Source: JAKEGK01 sp036507695 (GTDB lineage Bacteria > Pseudomonadota > Gammaproteobacteria > SZUA-152). From it: a stretch of DNA of 16,934 nucleotides. Positions within the stretch are counted from its first letter, which is position 1. Each line of letters starts with the position of its first letter. Both the position numbers and the translations under genes were made by a program. The stretch spans positions 1-16,934 of the forward strand of contig DATCIR010000207.1 of the NCBI GenBank assembly GCA_036507695.1, in the 5' to 3' direction. Below, piece after piece: positions 5,096 to 12,697 of the stretch. The notes under the pieces were generated by a model. The model saw nothing but the letters and a program-made list of their open reading frames with translations. It did no database searches and was not told the DNA's origin.

Positions 5096-5236
5096 GACTT
5101 CTTGTTCCAGACGAAGTCTCGGCGCCTGTTCCATACAGCGCTCTCGACTGCATGTTCCCGACGCAGTCTACCTCGCCCTTCCCTGGGCTCGTAACTCATC
5201 CATGGCCCAGGCCAGCCTCTCGACCGGTTCCCGGTC
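5096..5236. repeat. Array of six short inverted repeats at about 25-bp spacing
   Basis: Six consecutive small inverted repeats: GACTTC/GAAGTC (5096-5118), GCGC with inner TGT/ACA (5122-5141), GACTGC/GCAGTC (5146-5168), GCCC/GGGC (5175-5188), TGGCC/GGCCA (5203-5214) and GACCGG/CCGGTC (5222-5236). Centres lie near 5107, 5132, 5157, 5182, 5209 and 5229. The stems differ while staying paired, but TTCC sits at or beside the loop in five of six; units 1 and 3 share an 11-base loop pattern (NTGTTCCNGAC). It fills the space between the convergent rtcA and mltD genes. It could end transcription from both sides, be a protein-binding or recombination repeat, or act in RNA. I do not recognise the family. 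Confidence 0.6.
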
Positions 5237-5274
5237 TCACCTTCTCCATGCAGTCGTCACCACATTCAACGGGG

Positions 5275-7056
5275 CTAAATTTTATCGGACGATTGCCGTG
5301 TCACGTCAACAAACAAGGTAAGGGGCTGGCCGGGGCGCAGTAGTTTATCCTGCTTGACGCCATCGTTCCAGCTGAGCAGTTGCGGCACGGAGACGCGAAA
5401 GCGTTGGGAAATCGATGCGAGGGAATCGCCTTGCCGGACGCGATACTTGATCTCGCGGGTAATGGATCGTTCCGGTGGCGCGGCGAATGTGGTGGGAATC
5501 AATGCGTCTATCAAGTCGTTATCCTGCAGGCCGTCATTGGTCCAGACGACCAGCTTTTTCCCGGCTATCAGCACATCGTCCTGATCCATGTTATTCCATT
5601 CGGCCAGCTTACCCATGCTGACGTTATATTCCTGGGAGATACCCCATAAGCTGTCGCCGGCCGCAACCGTGTGGGTGATTTTTTGCTTGGGGTTGCTGGT
5701 GATATTGGAATCGAGGTGTTTATTGTCCAGCGACGCGATATAACGGTTCATGCCCTTGGGTGCAATAGGTATAACCAGGCTCTTCTCGGCGGCGACTTTG
5801 TTGCTGTCGAGTTTGTTAATGCGCTTTAAAATATCCGCGGTGGTGCCATGTTCTTTGGCGATGTTGTGCAGCGATTCGTTGGCCTTGACGACGTGGCGTT
5901 TCCATTGCACGCGGTCATCGGGTTGATAAGAAGCCAGGTTTTGGCGGAACAGGTTGGCGTTTTCTATCGGCACCAGTAAATAATGAGGCCCCTCCGGCGG
6001 GGTCGCCCAGCGGTTAAACGGCGGATTCAGCTGATACAGTTCTTCGATACTGATGTCCGCCAGTTCCGCCGCCTTGGCCAGATCGAGCTGGCCTTCGGTA
6101 TCCACTTTGCGGAAATACGCTGAATAGGGTATTGCCTTAAGCGTCATTTTGTAATACTCCGGCTCGGAAACGAGCGCCGAGATGGCCAGCAGTTTCGGCA
6201 CATAGTCACGGGTCTCGTCTGGCAAATCCAGTGCCCAGAAGTTCATGGGCTTGCCTTCCGCGGCGGCGCGCTTCAAGGCGCGGCTGACCGTGCCTTCACC
6301 CGAATTGTAGGCGGCAAGCGCCAATAACCAGTCGCCCTTGAACATCCTGTTCAGGTCCTGAAGGTAATCCAAGGCGGCGTGGGTCGAGGCGTAGATGTCG
6401 CGCCGGCCGTCGTACCACCAATCCTGTTTTAAGCCATAGCGCTTGCCGGTTTCCGGTATAAACTGCCAGATGCCGGCGGCGCGGCCTGAGGAAAAAGCAA
6501 ACGGCTGGAAGGCGCTTTCCACCACCGGCAGCAAGGCGATTTCGGTGGGCATGCCCCGTTCCCGCACTTCGCGCAGGATGAAATACAGGTAAGGTAAAGC
6601 CCGGTCGGAGACGCGGTCGAAATAGCTCTGATTCTTGGCGTACCAATTAAGCTGTATGTCTACCCGGGGGTGTTCATAACCCGATAAATCAAATCCGTCG
6701 CGTAATTCTTCCCACAAATCGTTGGAAGGGGTTCTTTTAAGTCCTAAAAGCTGACGCGTGCGCTCCAGCAGCGCTTCCACCGCGGATTTGGATGGCGGCG
6801 CCTCGAGGCTGGCCGTCAAGATGCCTCCGGTAGCCAGGTCGCCAAGCGCCGTCCCGTTGGCTCCCTGGAAAAAATTCAGCTTGGCGGTGGCGAGGAAATC
6901 CAGGAGTTCTTCGCCGCGCGGTAGCGCGGCAATAATGATTAACAGCAGGATGATAGCTGGTGTAAGTATGCACTGCGGATAAGGGTAGATCTCCCTTAAC
7001 TGTCTGAAATTCAGCAACTTAAAAAACACTAGCGGGGCATCCTTTTGCGAAAACAT
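5275..7056 (-). CDS. mltD: Membrane-bound lytic murein transglycosylase D-type, with three LysM repeats
   Basis: A 593-residue enzyme that cleaves the MurNAc-GlcNAc bond of peptidoglycan, leaving 1,6-anhydro ends; it acts in the periplasm. A hydrophobic segment (CILTPAIILLLIIIAALP, about 29-46) is the likely membrane anchor. The SLT domain spans about 155-275: ALLPVVESAFQPFAFSSGRAAGIWQFIPETG with catalytic Glu 180, then ALAAYNSGEG. Three LysM repeats follow at about 386-430, 461-505 and 537-583, each with a (V-X-GDSL or NESL) opening; they bind glycan strands. No lipobox cysteine is seen, unlike E. coli MltD. I chose ATG 7054-7056; a TTG at 7080 would add eight residues. It is divergent from the methyltransferase gene. 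gloB, adjacent to mltD in E. coli, is absent. Confidence 0.93.
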   Translation of the reverse strand: MFSQKDAPLVFFKLLNFRQLREIYPYPQCILTPAIILLLIIIAALPRGEELLDFLATAKLNFFQGANGTALGDLATGGILTASLEAPPSKSAVEALLERTRQLLGLKRTPSNDLWEELRDGFDLSGYEHPRVDIQLNWYAKNQSYFDRVSDRALPYLYFILREVRERGMPTEIALLPVVESAFQPFAFSSGRAAGIWQFIPETGKRYGLKQDWWYDGRRDIYASTHAALDYLQDLNRMFKGDWLLALAAYNSGEGTVSRALKRAAAEGKPMNFWALDLPDETRDYVPKLLAISALVSEPEYYKMTLKAIPYSAYFRKVDTEGQLDLAKAAELADISIEELYQLNPPFNRWATPPEGPHYLLVPIENANLFRQNLASYQPDDRVQWKRHVVKANESLHNIAKEHGTTADILKRINKLDSNKVAAEKSLVIPIAPKGMNRYIASLDNKHLDSNITSNPKQKITHTVAAGDSLWGISQEYNVSMGKLAEWNNMDQDDVLIAGKKLVVWTNDGLQDNDLIDALIPTTFAAPPERSITREIKYRVRQGDSLASISQRFRVSVPQLLSWNDGVKQDKLLRPGQPLTLFVDVTRQSSDKI

Positions 7057-7310
7057 CCCGAAGATTCTATAACAATACAAAAGCCCATCCCAGCATAAAT
7101 AAATTTATGGCACGATGGGTATTGAACAATTCCTTAAAATACGGCCAACTGTTGGGATGCTGATTCAAAAAATATATTGAAGATCAATGTATTAAGACGT
7201 AGTCTGTAACCTCGTTGAGATACTGATATCAAATCCGATCATTTGCATAAATTACTATAACGGCAAATTAGCACGGAAATTGACCAAAAAGTCGGGACCA
7301 TTACTCAGAA

Positions 7311-8156
7311 ATGGCACTCTTTAAGTCACGAGAACTAAAGTGGATGCGCTGCGGAAACCCCGTCCAGACCCGCAAATTGCTTCGGGACTGGTACCGCCGC
7401 CAGCCGGGCGACTGGCTCGCCGAGCGGGAAGTTGAATTGCTGGACGAGGTTTTGCCGACCCTGTTTGGCTATCACCTGTTGCAGGTGGGTGTATCTTATC
7501 CCGGCGACTGCCTCGCCAAGAGCAAGATTCCGCACCAGATGGTGATGGACGTCGATGAACCGCCTTGCCTGGATGATTCACGGGAGTCCTTGGTGCACCG
7601 CAAGATCGCCTATTTGCGCGGAATACCCGAACAGCTGCCCTTCGCCGCGGATAGCCTGGACGTGCTGTTATTATCCCATACCCTGGAATTCACGTCTGAA
7701 CCGCATCAGGTGTTGCGCGAGGTGGATCGCGCCCTGATTCCGGAAGGGCACGCGGTCATCCTTGGTTTTAATCCCTGGGGATGGTGGATGTGGTGGCGCT
7801 TGATACTCGGATGGCGCGGCAAGCCACCCTGGTGCGGACGGTTTATACCGGTTAGCCGCTTGAAGGACTGGCTGCAGTTGCTGGGCTTTGATATCGTGGC
7901 GCACCACAGCTATTTTTATCGCCCGCCTTTTTCCAGCAAGCGGTTGCTGCAAAAACTGAAATTCATGGAGCGCTTTGGCCGGCGCTTCTGGCCATTTTTC
8001 TGTGGCGCCTATCTGCTGGTGGCCCGCAAACGGGTGGCGACGCTGACGCCGATCAGGCCGCGCTGGCGGCCGCGCCGCAGCCGCCTGGTCGCACCGGAGT
8101 TGGCGGGTAATTCCTCCTCGGTCAGCAACCGGGACAACGGGGATTGCGATAAATAA
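7311..8156 (+). CDS. SAM-dependent methyltransferase, YafS-like
   Basis: A 281-residue class I methyltransferase-like protein. The SAM-binding region is degenerate at motif I (LLQVGVSYPGD instead of a GxGxG loop), but the later motifs are clear: IPEQLPFAADSLDVLLLSHTLEFTSEPHQVLREVDRALIPEGHAVILGFNPWG, the methyltransferase-11 pattern. A basic, aromatic-rich C-terminal half follows (WWMWWRLILGW, RPPFSSKRLLQKL), ending in a disordered basic tail. Position between mltD and rnhA-dnaQ matches yafS in enteric genomes. The substrate is unknown. It probably begins the methyltransferase-rnhA-dnaQ transcription unit, with gaps of 68 and 53 bases. No good Shine-Dalgarno precedes the chosen ATG. Confidence 0.85.
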   Translation: MALFKSRELKWMRCGNPVQTRKLLRDWYRRQPGDWLAEREVELLDEVLPTLFGYHLLQVGVSYPGDCLAKSKIPHQMVMDVDEPPCLDDSRESLVHRKIAYLRGIPEQLPFAADSLDVLLLSHTLEFTSEPHQVLREVDRALIPEGHAVILGFNPWGWWMWWRLILGWRGKPPWCGRFIPVSRLKDWLQLLGFDIVAHHSYFYRPPFSSKRLLQKLKFMERFGRRFWPFFCGAYLLVARKRVATLTPIRPRWRPRRSRLVAPELAGNSSSVSNRDNGDCDK

Positions 8157-8224
8157 CCGAAACACGAATTACACCCTAAAACAGGGCGCTCCAGCCGCAC
8201 GCCGGGAACAGTAAACACAACGAT

Positions 8225-8692
8225 ATGCAGAACAACATGAATGACAAAGTCGTGGAAATTTTTACCGATGGCGCGTGCCGCGGCAACCCCGGCCCTGGCG
8301 GCTGGGGTGTGGTGCTGCGTTATAACAGTACCGAAAAAACCCTCTATGGCGCGGAGGACGACACCACCAATAACCGCATGGAGCTGATGGCGGCCATCAT
8401 GGCGCTGGAATCATTAAAACGCCCGTGCCAGGTGAGTTTAACCACCGATTCCAAATACGTGCGCGATGGTATCTCGGATTGGATCAACAACTGGAAAAAA
8501 CGCGGCTGGAAAACGGCAAACAAAGAGCCGGTTAAGAATATGGAACTCTGGCAACGGCTGGATAAAGCAAGTCAGCGGCACAAGATAGATTGGCACTGGG
8601 TAAAAGGCCATTCCGGGCATCCCGGCAACGAATTGGCTGATCTGTTGGCGAATCAGGCCATCGATGAGCTGTTGCTCAGTAACAAACGGTAA
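8225..8692 (+). CDS. rnhA: Ribonuclease HI
   Basis: A 155-residue endonuclease that cuts the RNA strand of RNA-DNA hybrids, removing R-loops and primers. All catalytic residues are present, offset by exactly five from E. coli: Asp15 in FTDGACRGNPGPGGWG, Glu53 in NRMELMAA, Asp75 in TTDSKYV, His129 in VKGHSGHPGNELAD and Asp139. The basic handle WINNWKKRGWKTANKEPVKN is also present. Start is ATG 8225, with an alternative ATG four codons later that would give the more common length. It is followed on the same strand by dnaQ; in E. coli the two genes are divergent, whereas the tandem order is found in other gammaproteobacteria. Confidence 0.97.
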   Translation: MQNNMNDKVVEIFTDGACRGNPGPGGWGVVLRYNSTEKTLYGAEDDTTNNRMELMAAIMALESLKRPCQVSLTTDSKYVRDGISDWINNWKKRGWKTANKEPVKNMELWQRLDKASQRHKIDWHWVKGHSGHPGNELADLLANQAIDELLLSNKR

Positions 8693-8745
8693 TCCTAATA
8701 AACCAAAACAACGATTCATCACAACTAGCGATAACGGGAAAGCCC

Positions 8746-9477
8746 ATGAGACAAATCGTACTGGATACCGAAACCACGGGCCTTGAACCCAGCCAGGGCC
8801 ATCGCATTATCGAAATCGGCTGCGTGGAGCTGGTGAACCGGCAACTTACCGGTAATCACTATCATCAATACATCAATCCTGACCGCGAGGTGGAAGAAGG
8901 CGCGATCGAAGTGCACGGCATCAGCAATGAATTCCTGGTGGATAAACCCCGCTTCGAAGCTATCGCGGAAGATTTTATAGAATTCATCAAGGACGCCGAG
9001 CTGATCATTCATAACGCGCCCTTCGATGTCGGGTTTATCAATCACGAATTTAAACTGCTCGGTAAACGCTATCCCGCGGTGGAATCGCTGTGCACGGTGC
9101 TGGATACCCTGGCCATGGCGCGGCAAAAGCATCCGGGACAAAAGAACAGCCTGGACGCGTTGTGTAAGCGCTATGAAGTGGATAACGCCCATCGTGCGCT
9201 GCACGGCGCTTTGCTCGATGCCGAGATTCTTGCGGATGTGTATTTGCGCATGACCGGCGGTCAGGCGGCGCTGTTATTGGGCGGCCAGGACTCCGAAAAC
9301 ATGTTACAGGCGCAGGCCATACGCCGTATCCCCGCGGACCGGCCGCCCCTGCCGGTTATTAGCGCCGACGCGGAGGAACTCGCCGCGCATCAGCAACGTT
9401 TACAGGCGATCAATAAAGACAGCGGCGGTGAATGCGCGTGGCTGAAAATGACAGCGGATAGTTTGACCGCGGAATGA
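8746..9477 (+). CDS. dnaQ: DNA polymerase III epsilon subunit (proofreading exonuclease)
   Basis: A 243-residue 3'-5' exonuclease of the DEDDh type that proofreads for DNA polymerase III. Asp7 and Glu9 are in VLDTETTGLEP, Asp94 in HNAPFDVGFINHE, and His153 and Asp158 in ALHGALLDAEILADVY, the correct order and spacing. The C-terminal segment after about residue 180 would bind the alpha polymerase subunit; near it LLLGGQDSENMLQAQ contains a QxxxxxL-like region that could contact the beta clamp, but I am not sure of that assignment. The length matches the family. It ends 18 bases from the convergent GGDEF-EAL gene, with no obvious hairpin terminator between. Confidence 0.97.
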   Translation: MRQIVLDTETTGLEPSQGHRIIEIGCVELVNRQLTGNHYHQYINPDREVEEGAIEVHGISNEFLVDKPRFEAIAEDFIEFIKDAELIIHNAPFDVGFINHEFKLLGKRYPAVESLCTVLDTLAMARQKHPGQKNSLDALCKRYEVDNAHRALHGALLDAEILADVYLRMTGGQAALLLGGQDSENMLQAQAIRRIPADRPPLPVISADAEELAAHQQRLQAINKDSGGECAWLKMTADSLTAE

Positions 9478-9495
9478 AAGCAGCTATTTGCCAAG

Positions 9496-11862
9496 TCAGC
9501 TAACCCGGTTACTGATGTTGGCCCGCAATCCCCAGCGGGATTTAAAAAACCACTTGGTAAGATTGTCCGCATTACAGGGTTCGCACAGATAATGGCCTTG
9601 CGCCATGTTGCAGCCCAGGATAATCAGTTTTTCCAGGATCGCTTCGTTTTCCACGCCTTCGGCGGTTACCAGCAATCCCATGTTGTGCCCCAGGTCAATG
9701 GTCGAGTGCACGATGACCTCGTCACTGCTGTCCTGGCTCATATCGGTGACAAACGATTTATCGATTTTGATTTCGTTCACCGGCAGTTTTTTCAGGTAAG
9801 CCAACGATGAATACCCGGTGCCAAAATCATCCACCGCAATGCGCACCCCCATGGCGTGAATCTTACCGAGCATATCCAGGGCGTGTGCCGGATCGGCCAT
9901 CACGGCGCTTTCCGTCAGTTCCACCGATAGATACGATGGATTAAGTCCGGAGGTGCGCAGCGCCGTGCGCAGGGAGTCGAGAATGCCCGAGTCTTCCAGG
10001 TTGCGCACGGACAGGTTTACCGCGATGCCGATTTTCAAATCGTTGTTATGCCACCTCGCGCACTGGGCGGTAGCGGTTTCAATCACCCAGCGCGTTAGGC
10101 GGTGTATCAGCCCTGAGTGCTCAGCCAAGGGGAGGAATTCTTCCGGAGCGATATCGCCGCGCTTGGGGTGCGACCAGCGCAGTAGTGCTTCCACGGCCGT
10201 GGTGGTGCCGGTCTTGAGATCGATTTTGGGCTGATAAAACAATTCCAGGTCGCCATTGTTCATGGCTTCGTAAAGATCAGTCTCCAGGTTGAGCTGAACA
10301 ATGTTATGGCGGTCAAGGTTAGGTTCATAATAAGTAAAACCATGGCGGTTTTTCTTCGCGTGATACATGGCGACGTCGGCGCGTTGCATGAGCTGGTTGA
10401 TGTCCTCGCCGTCGTAAGGACAGTGAACCAGGCCGATGCTGCCGCTGACTGTCAGGCTATGCTGGCCAACCAGGATGGGGTGGTTGAGTAATTTGAGGAT
10501 TTTTTCCGCCACCACCGTGCCGGCGTGTTTTCCTTCATCCGTGGGCAGAATTGCCGCGAATTCATCACCACCCAGGCGCGCGATGATATCCGATGAGCGC
10601 ATCGCATGCCGCAGGCGTTGCCCCACTTCCTGCAGCAGTTGGTCGCCAATATGGTGACCCAGGGTATCATTGATATATTTGAACCGGTCCAGATCAAGCA
10701 TCATCAAAAAGAACGCGGTTCCATGGGTTTGCACCTTTTTGACACATTCATCCAGGCGGTCATAAAAAAAAGCGCGATTGGGCAGGCCCGTCAATGAATC
10801 AGTGAATGCCATGTTTTCCAGCGTGTTGTACAGCACGTTCAGCTCGCTGGCCATATCATTAAAGCCTTCGGCCAGTTCCGTAATTTCCGCGTTGCCGGCC
10901 ACCGTCACGCGCTCGGCCAGATTGGTTTTATCGTTGCGGATTCGCTGTAGTTGCCGGCTTAATTTACTGAGCGGCGTTAACGTGGTTTTTTGTAACAGAG
11001 CGAGGAACAGCAGGCCGGCGACCATAGTGGCCAGCGCGGCGGCGGCCAGAATATAGTAGCGGGTGTGTTCCAGTTTTTCATACAGCGCTTCAACGTCGGA
11101 GGCGAATTCCAATTGGTATACCGGCTGTCCGTGCGTGTCATTCAAGGAATAGTGGGCGAGCAGAAATTTACGCTGCCGGCTGTCCCTGGCCGGCCAGTTT
11201 TTGGATTCATGGACAATCTCACCGCTGCCCAGCTTGATGGTCACCGGCATGTTAAGATGTTTTTCCGCGCCGCTTAAATTAATCGTTGGATCGACCGCAA
11301 CCAGCAAATAACCTTTCAGCCGTATGCCGCCGATGGGAACCAGAACCGCGACAATAGGATCGCCGCGCGCCATGCACAGTTCGGATACGAGCTTTAGGCG
11401 GTCAGCGCCGTGCCGTTGCCGTACCTGGTCCAGTAAATCAGGGCAGGGCACGCTGGTGGGTCCCAGGCGGTCCGATCCTTCCGATGAATAGCCGGTAACG
11501 AAAAAGTTGGTATCGAATGCGATGAGTTTTTGCAGCTTAATAATTGTCAGGGTGACAAAATAACGGTGGAACTGCTCATTGAGCTGGGTTTGTATTTCTT
11601 CGTATTTGTTTTGCTCAAATGCCCGGCGAAAGTTTTCGTTGGATTGTACTGACAAACCCAGTTCACCGGCCATTTTGACCACTTCATGCAGGATGTCGTC
11701 GACTTTTATATGGACCAATTCTTCAAAGGCTTTGCGCTGGTTTTCCAGGGCGAGGTGCCGGTAGATTTCACCCGTGATAATAGCCAGGCCGACACCCAGC
11801 AGTCCCATTACCAGAACAGTCAGTCCAAGACTCGTGCGAATGGAGGACCGGACAAGAGGCAT
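9496..11862 (-). CDS. Membrane GGDEF-EAL cyclic-di-GMP enzyme with periplasmic sensor and HAMP
   Basis: A 788-residue protein. Transmembrane segment 1 is about 12-30, a periplasmic sensor region about 31-268, segment 2 about 269-291, then HAMP (about 292-345), GGDEF (about 353-505) and EAL (about 530-775). The cyclase motif RLGGDEFAAI is intact (431-435), with the RxxD inhibitory site RSSD five residues earlier (422-425). The phosphodiesterase motifs are also intact: EALLRW (558), NLSVRN, ELTES, DDFGTGYSSL (678-) and KIDKSF, TAEGVEN. So it may both make and degrade cyclic-di-GMP, gated by a periplasmic signal; which activity dominates cannot be read. The sensor fold is not recognised with certainty (a CACHE-like domain is possible). 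It lies 42 bases after the rhodanese gene, probably in one operon. Confidence 0.93.
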   Translation of the reverse strand: MPLVRSSIRTSLGLTVLVMGLLGVGLAIITGEIYRHLALENQRKAFEELVHIKVDDILHEVVKMAGELGLSVQSNENFRRAFEQNKYEEIQTQLNEQFHRYFVTLTIIKLQKLIAFDTNFFVTGYSSEGSDRLGPTSVPCPDLLDQVRQRHGADRLKLVSELCMARGDPIVAVLVPIGGIRLKGYLLVAVDPTINLSGAEKHLNMPVTIKLGSGEIVHESKNWPARDSRQRKFLLAHYSLNDTHGQPVYQLEFASDVEALYEKLEHTRYYILAAAALATMVAGLLFLALLQKTTLTPLSKLSRQLQRIRNDKTNLAERVTVAGNAEITELAEGFNDMASELNVLYNTLENMAFTDSLTGLPNRAFFYDRLDECVKKVQTHGTAFFLMMLDLDRFKYINDTLGHHIGDQLLQEVGQRLRHAMRSSDIIARLGGDEFAAILPTDEGKHAGTVVAEKILKLLNHPILVGQHSLTVSGSIGLVHCPYDGEDINQLMQRADVAMYHAKKNRHGFTYYEPNLDRHNIVQLNLETDLYEAMNNGDLELFYQPKIDLKTGTTTAVEALLRWSHPKRGDIAPEEFLPLAEHSGLIHRLTRWVIETATAQCARWHNNDLKIGIAVNLSVRNLEDSGILDSLRTALRTSGLNPSYLSVELTESAVMADPAHALDMLGKIHAMGVRIAVDDFGTGYSSLAYLKKLPVNEIKIDKSFVTDMSQDSSDEVIVHSTIDLGHNMGLLVTAEGVENEAILEKLIILGCNMAQGHYLCEPCNADNLTKWFFKSRWGLRANISNRVS

Positions 11863-11904
11863 GTTTTATATCAGTGGCGGAGAGTGGAATTGCGATAATA
11901 AAAT

Positions 11905-12354
11905 TTATTCTTGCAAATAGGGATAACCTTTAGCCAACCATTCCTCAAAACCGCCACGGAACCAGTAGATAGCGGTGTATCCACAACTTAAGGCGATCTC
12001 CACGGCTTTGGCGCTGCGGCCACACTTCACGCCATTGCAGTAAAACAATGCGGCGGACTTTTTAGTGGGGATGTTTTTGGCCAGAGTGCTGCAACTCGTG
12101 TCAACATCGGGCAGGCTGATGGATCCTTCCACATAACCTTGTTTGCGATCCCCGGGAATCCGGGAATCGATGATAATCAGGTCCGGGACGGTATCCACGA
12201 GTTGAATAAAACCCTCCGCGGTCACCAGCGTGGTGCCTTTAATACTATCGGGCGACTTCGCTGCCAATACCAGAAACGGCAAAGCCGTCAGTCCGAGAAG
12301 AATAGTGATTTGCAAATAGCGTAGCGTTGAAAGAGCGCGAAAAAACCGGGTCAT
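11905..12354 (-). CDS. Periplasmic rhodanese-like sulfurtransferase domain protein
   Basis: A 149-residue single-domain rhodanese-like protein. An N-terminal hydrophobic segment (LQITILLGLTALPFLVLAA, about 14-32) is a signal peptide or anchor, so the domain is probably periplasmic. The domain runs about 43-145: LIIIDSRIPGDRKQGYVEGSISLP, then the active-site loop YCNGVKCGRSAKA with Cys106 as the persulfide-bearing residue and Arg113, ending WFRGGFEEWLAKGYP. The start has an excellent Shine-Dalgarno (AGGAGG, 12362-12367). It is first of a probable operon with the GGDEF-EAL gene 42 bases downstream, so it may help sense a sulfur or redox cue or modify the sensor; that is inference. Confidence 0.88.
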   Translation of the reverse strand: MTRFFRALSTLRYLQITILLGLTALPFLVLAAKSPDSIKGTTLVTAEGFIQLVDTVPDLIIIDSRIPGDRKQGYVEGSISLPDVDTSCSTLAKNIPTKKSAALFYCNGVKCGRSAKAVEIALSCGYTAIYWFRGGFEEWLAKGYPYLQE

Positions 12355-12697
12355 CTTAATAACCTCCTGCGTTGGAGATTCCCTATGAAATCATGAAGCA
12401 ATGAATGATACTCTGAAAAACACCGCTTTACTGAAACTTCGTAACGGCCGGAATCGATAAAAACTTTAGATTTCCCCGCATCCGGAAATCCTGCCGGTTC
12501 GTGGTTGTTAAAGATAACCTCTCAGTGACGTGGTTTCAATGAGCTGGCGCATATTTTAACGAAAGGACAGGCGGCGAGAAGTAAAGCTAAATTATCATGT
12601 TCAGGTATATATTAACTATAAAACGCGATAATTGGCCATGCCCGGAACCGCGCAGTCCCGGCGCCCTAACCATGCAACATCGGCTTAGAACATCGGC
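12355..12697. other. Intergenic stretch between nhaD and the rhodanese gene
   Basis: About 340 bases without a gene. It contains the rhodanese Shine-Dalgarno (12362-12367), the candidate promoter at 12511-12539 and, at the nhaD end, a 13-bp tandem duplication (AACATCGGCTTAG at 12676-12688 and 12689-12701) whose second copy overlaps the nhaD stop codon. No riboswitch-like structure or strong terminator was recognised. Confidence 0.5.
12511..12539 (-). promoter_or_regulatory. Candidate promoter for the rhodanese/GGDEF-EAL operon
   Basis: On the minus strand TTGAAA (12534-12539) and TATCTT (12511-12516) are separated by 17 bases. Transcription would begin near 12504, leaving a leader of about 150 bases before the rhodanese ATG. 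Box matches are fair and the spacing is ideal; there is no further support. Confidence 0.35.

Noticed and set aside
5096..5236. CRISPR array
   Set aside because: There are no identical repeats separated by unique spacers; the units are about 25 bp with varying stems, and no cas genes are nearby.
5026..5343. A 105-codon plus-strand open frame starting at the rtcA stop codon
   Set aside because: It runs through the hairpin array, whose near-24-base spacing helps keep a frame open, and overlaps the end of mltD. The peptide is proline-rich and resembles no protein family.
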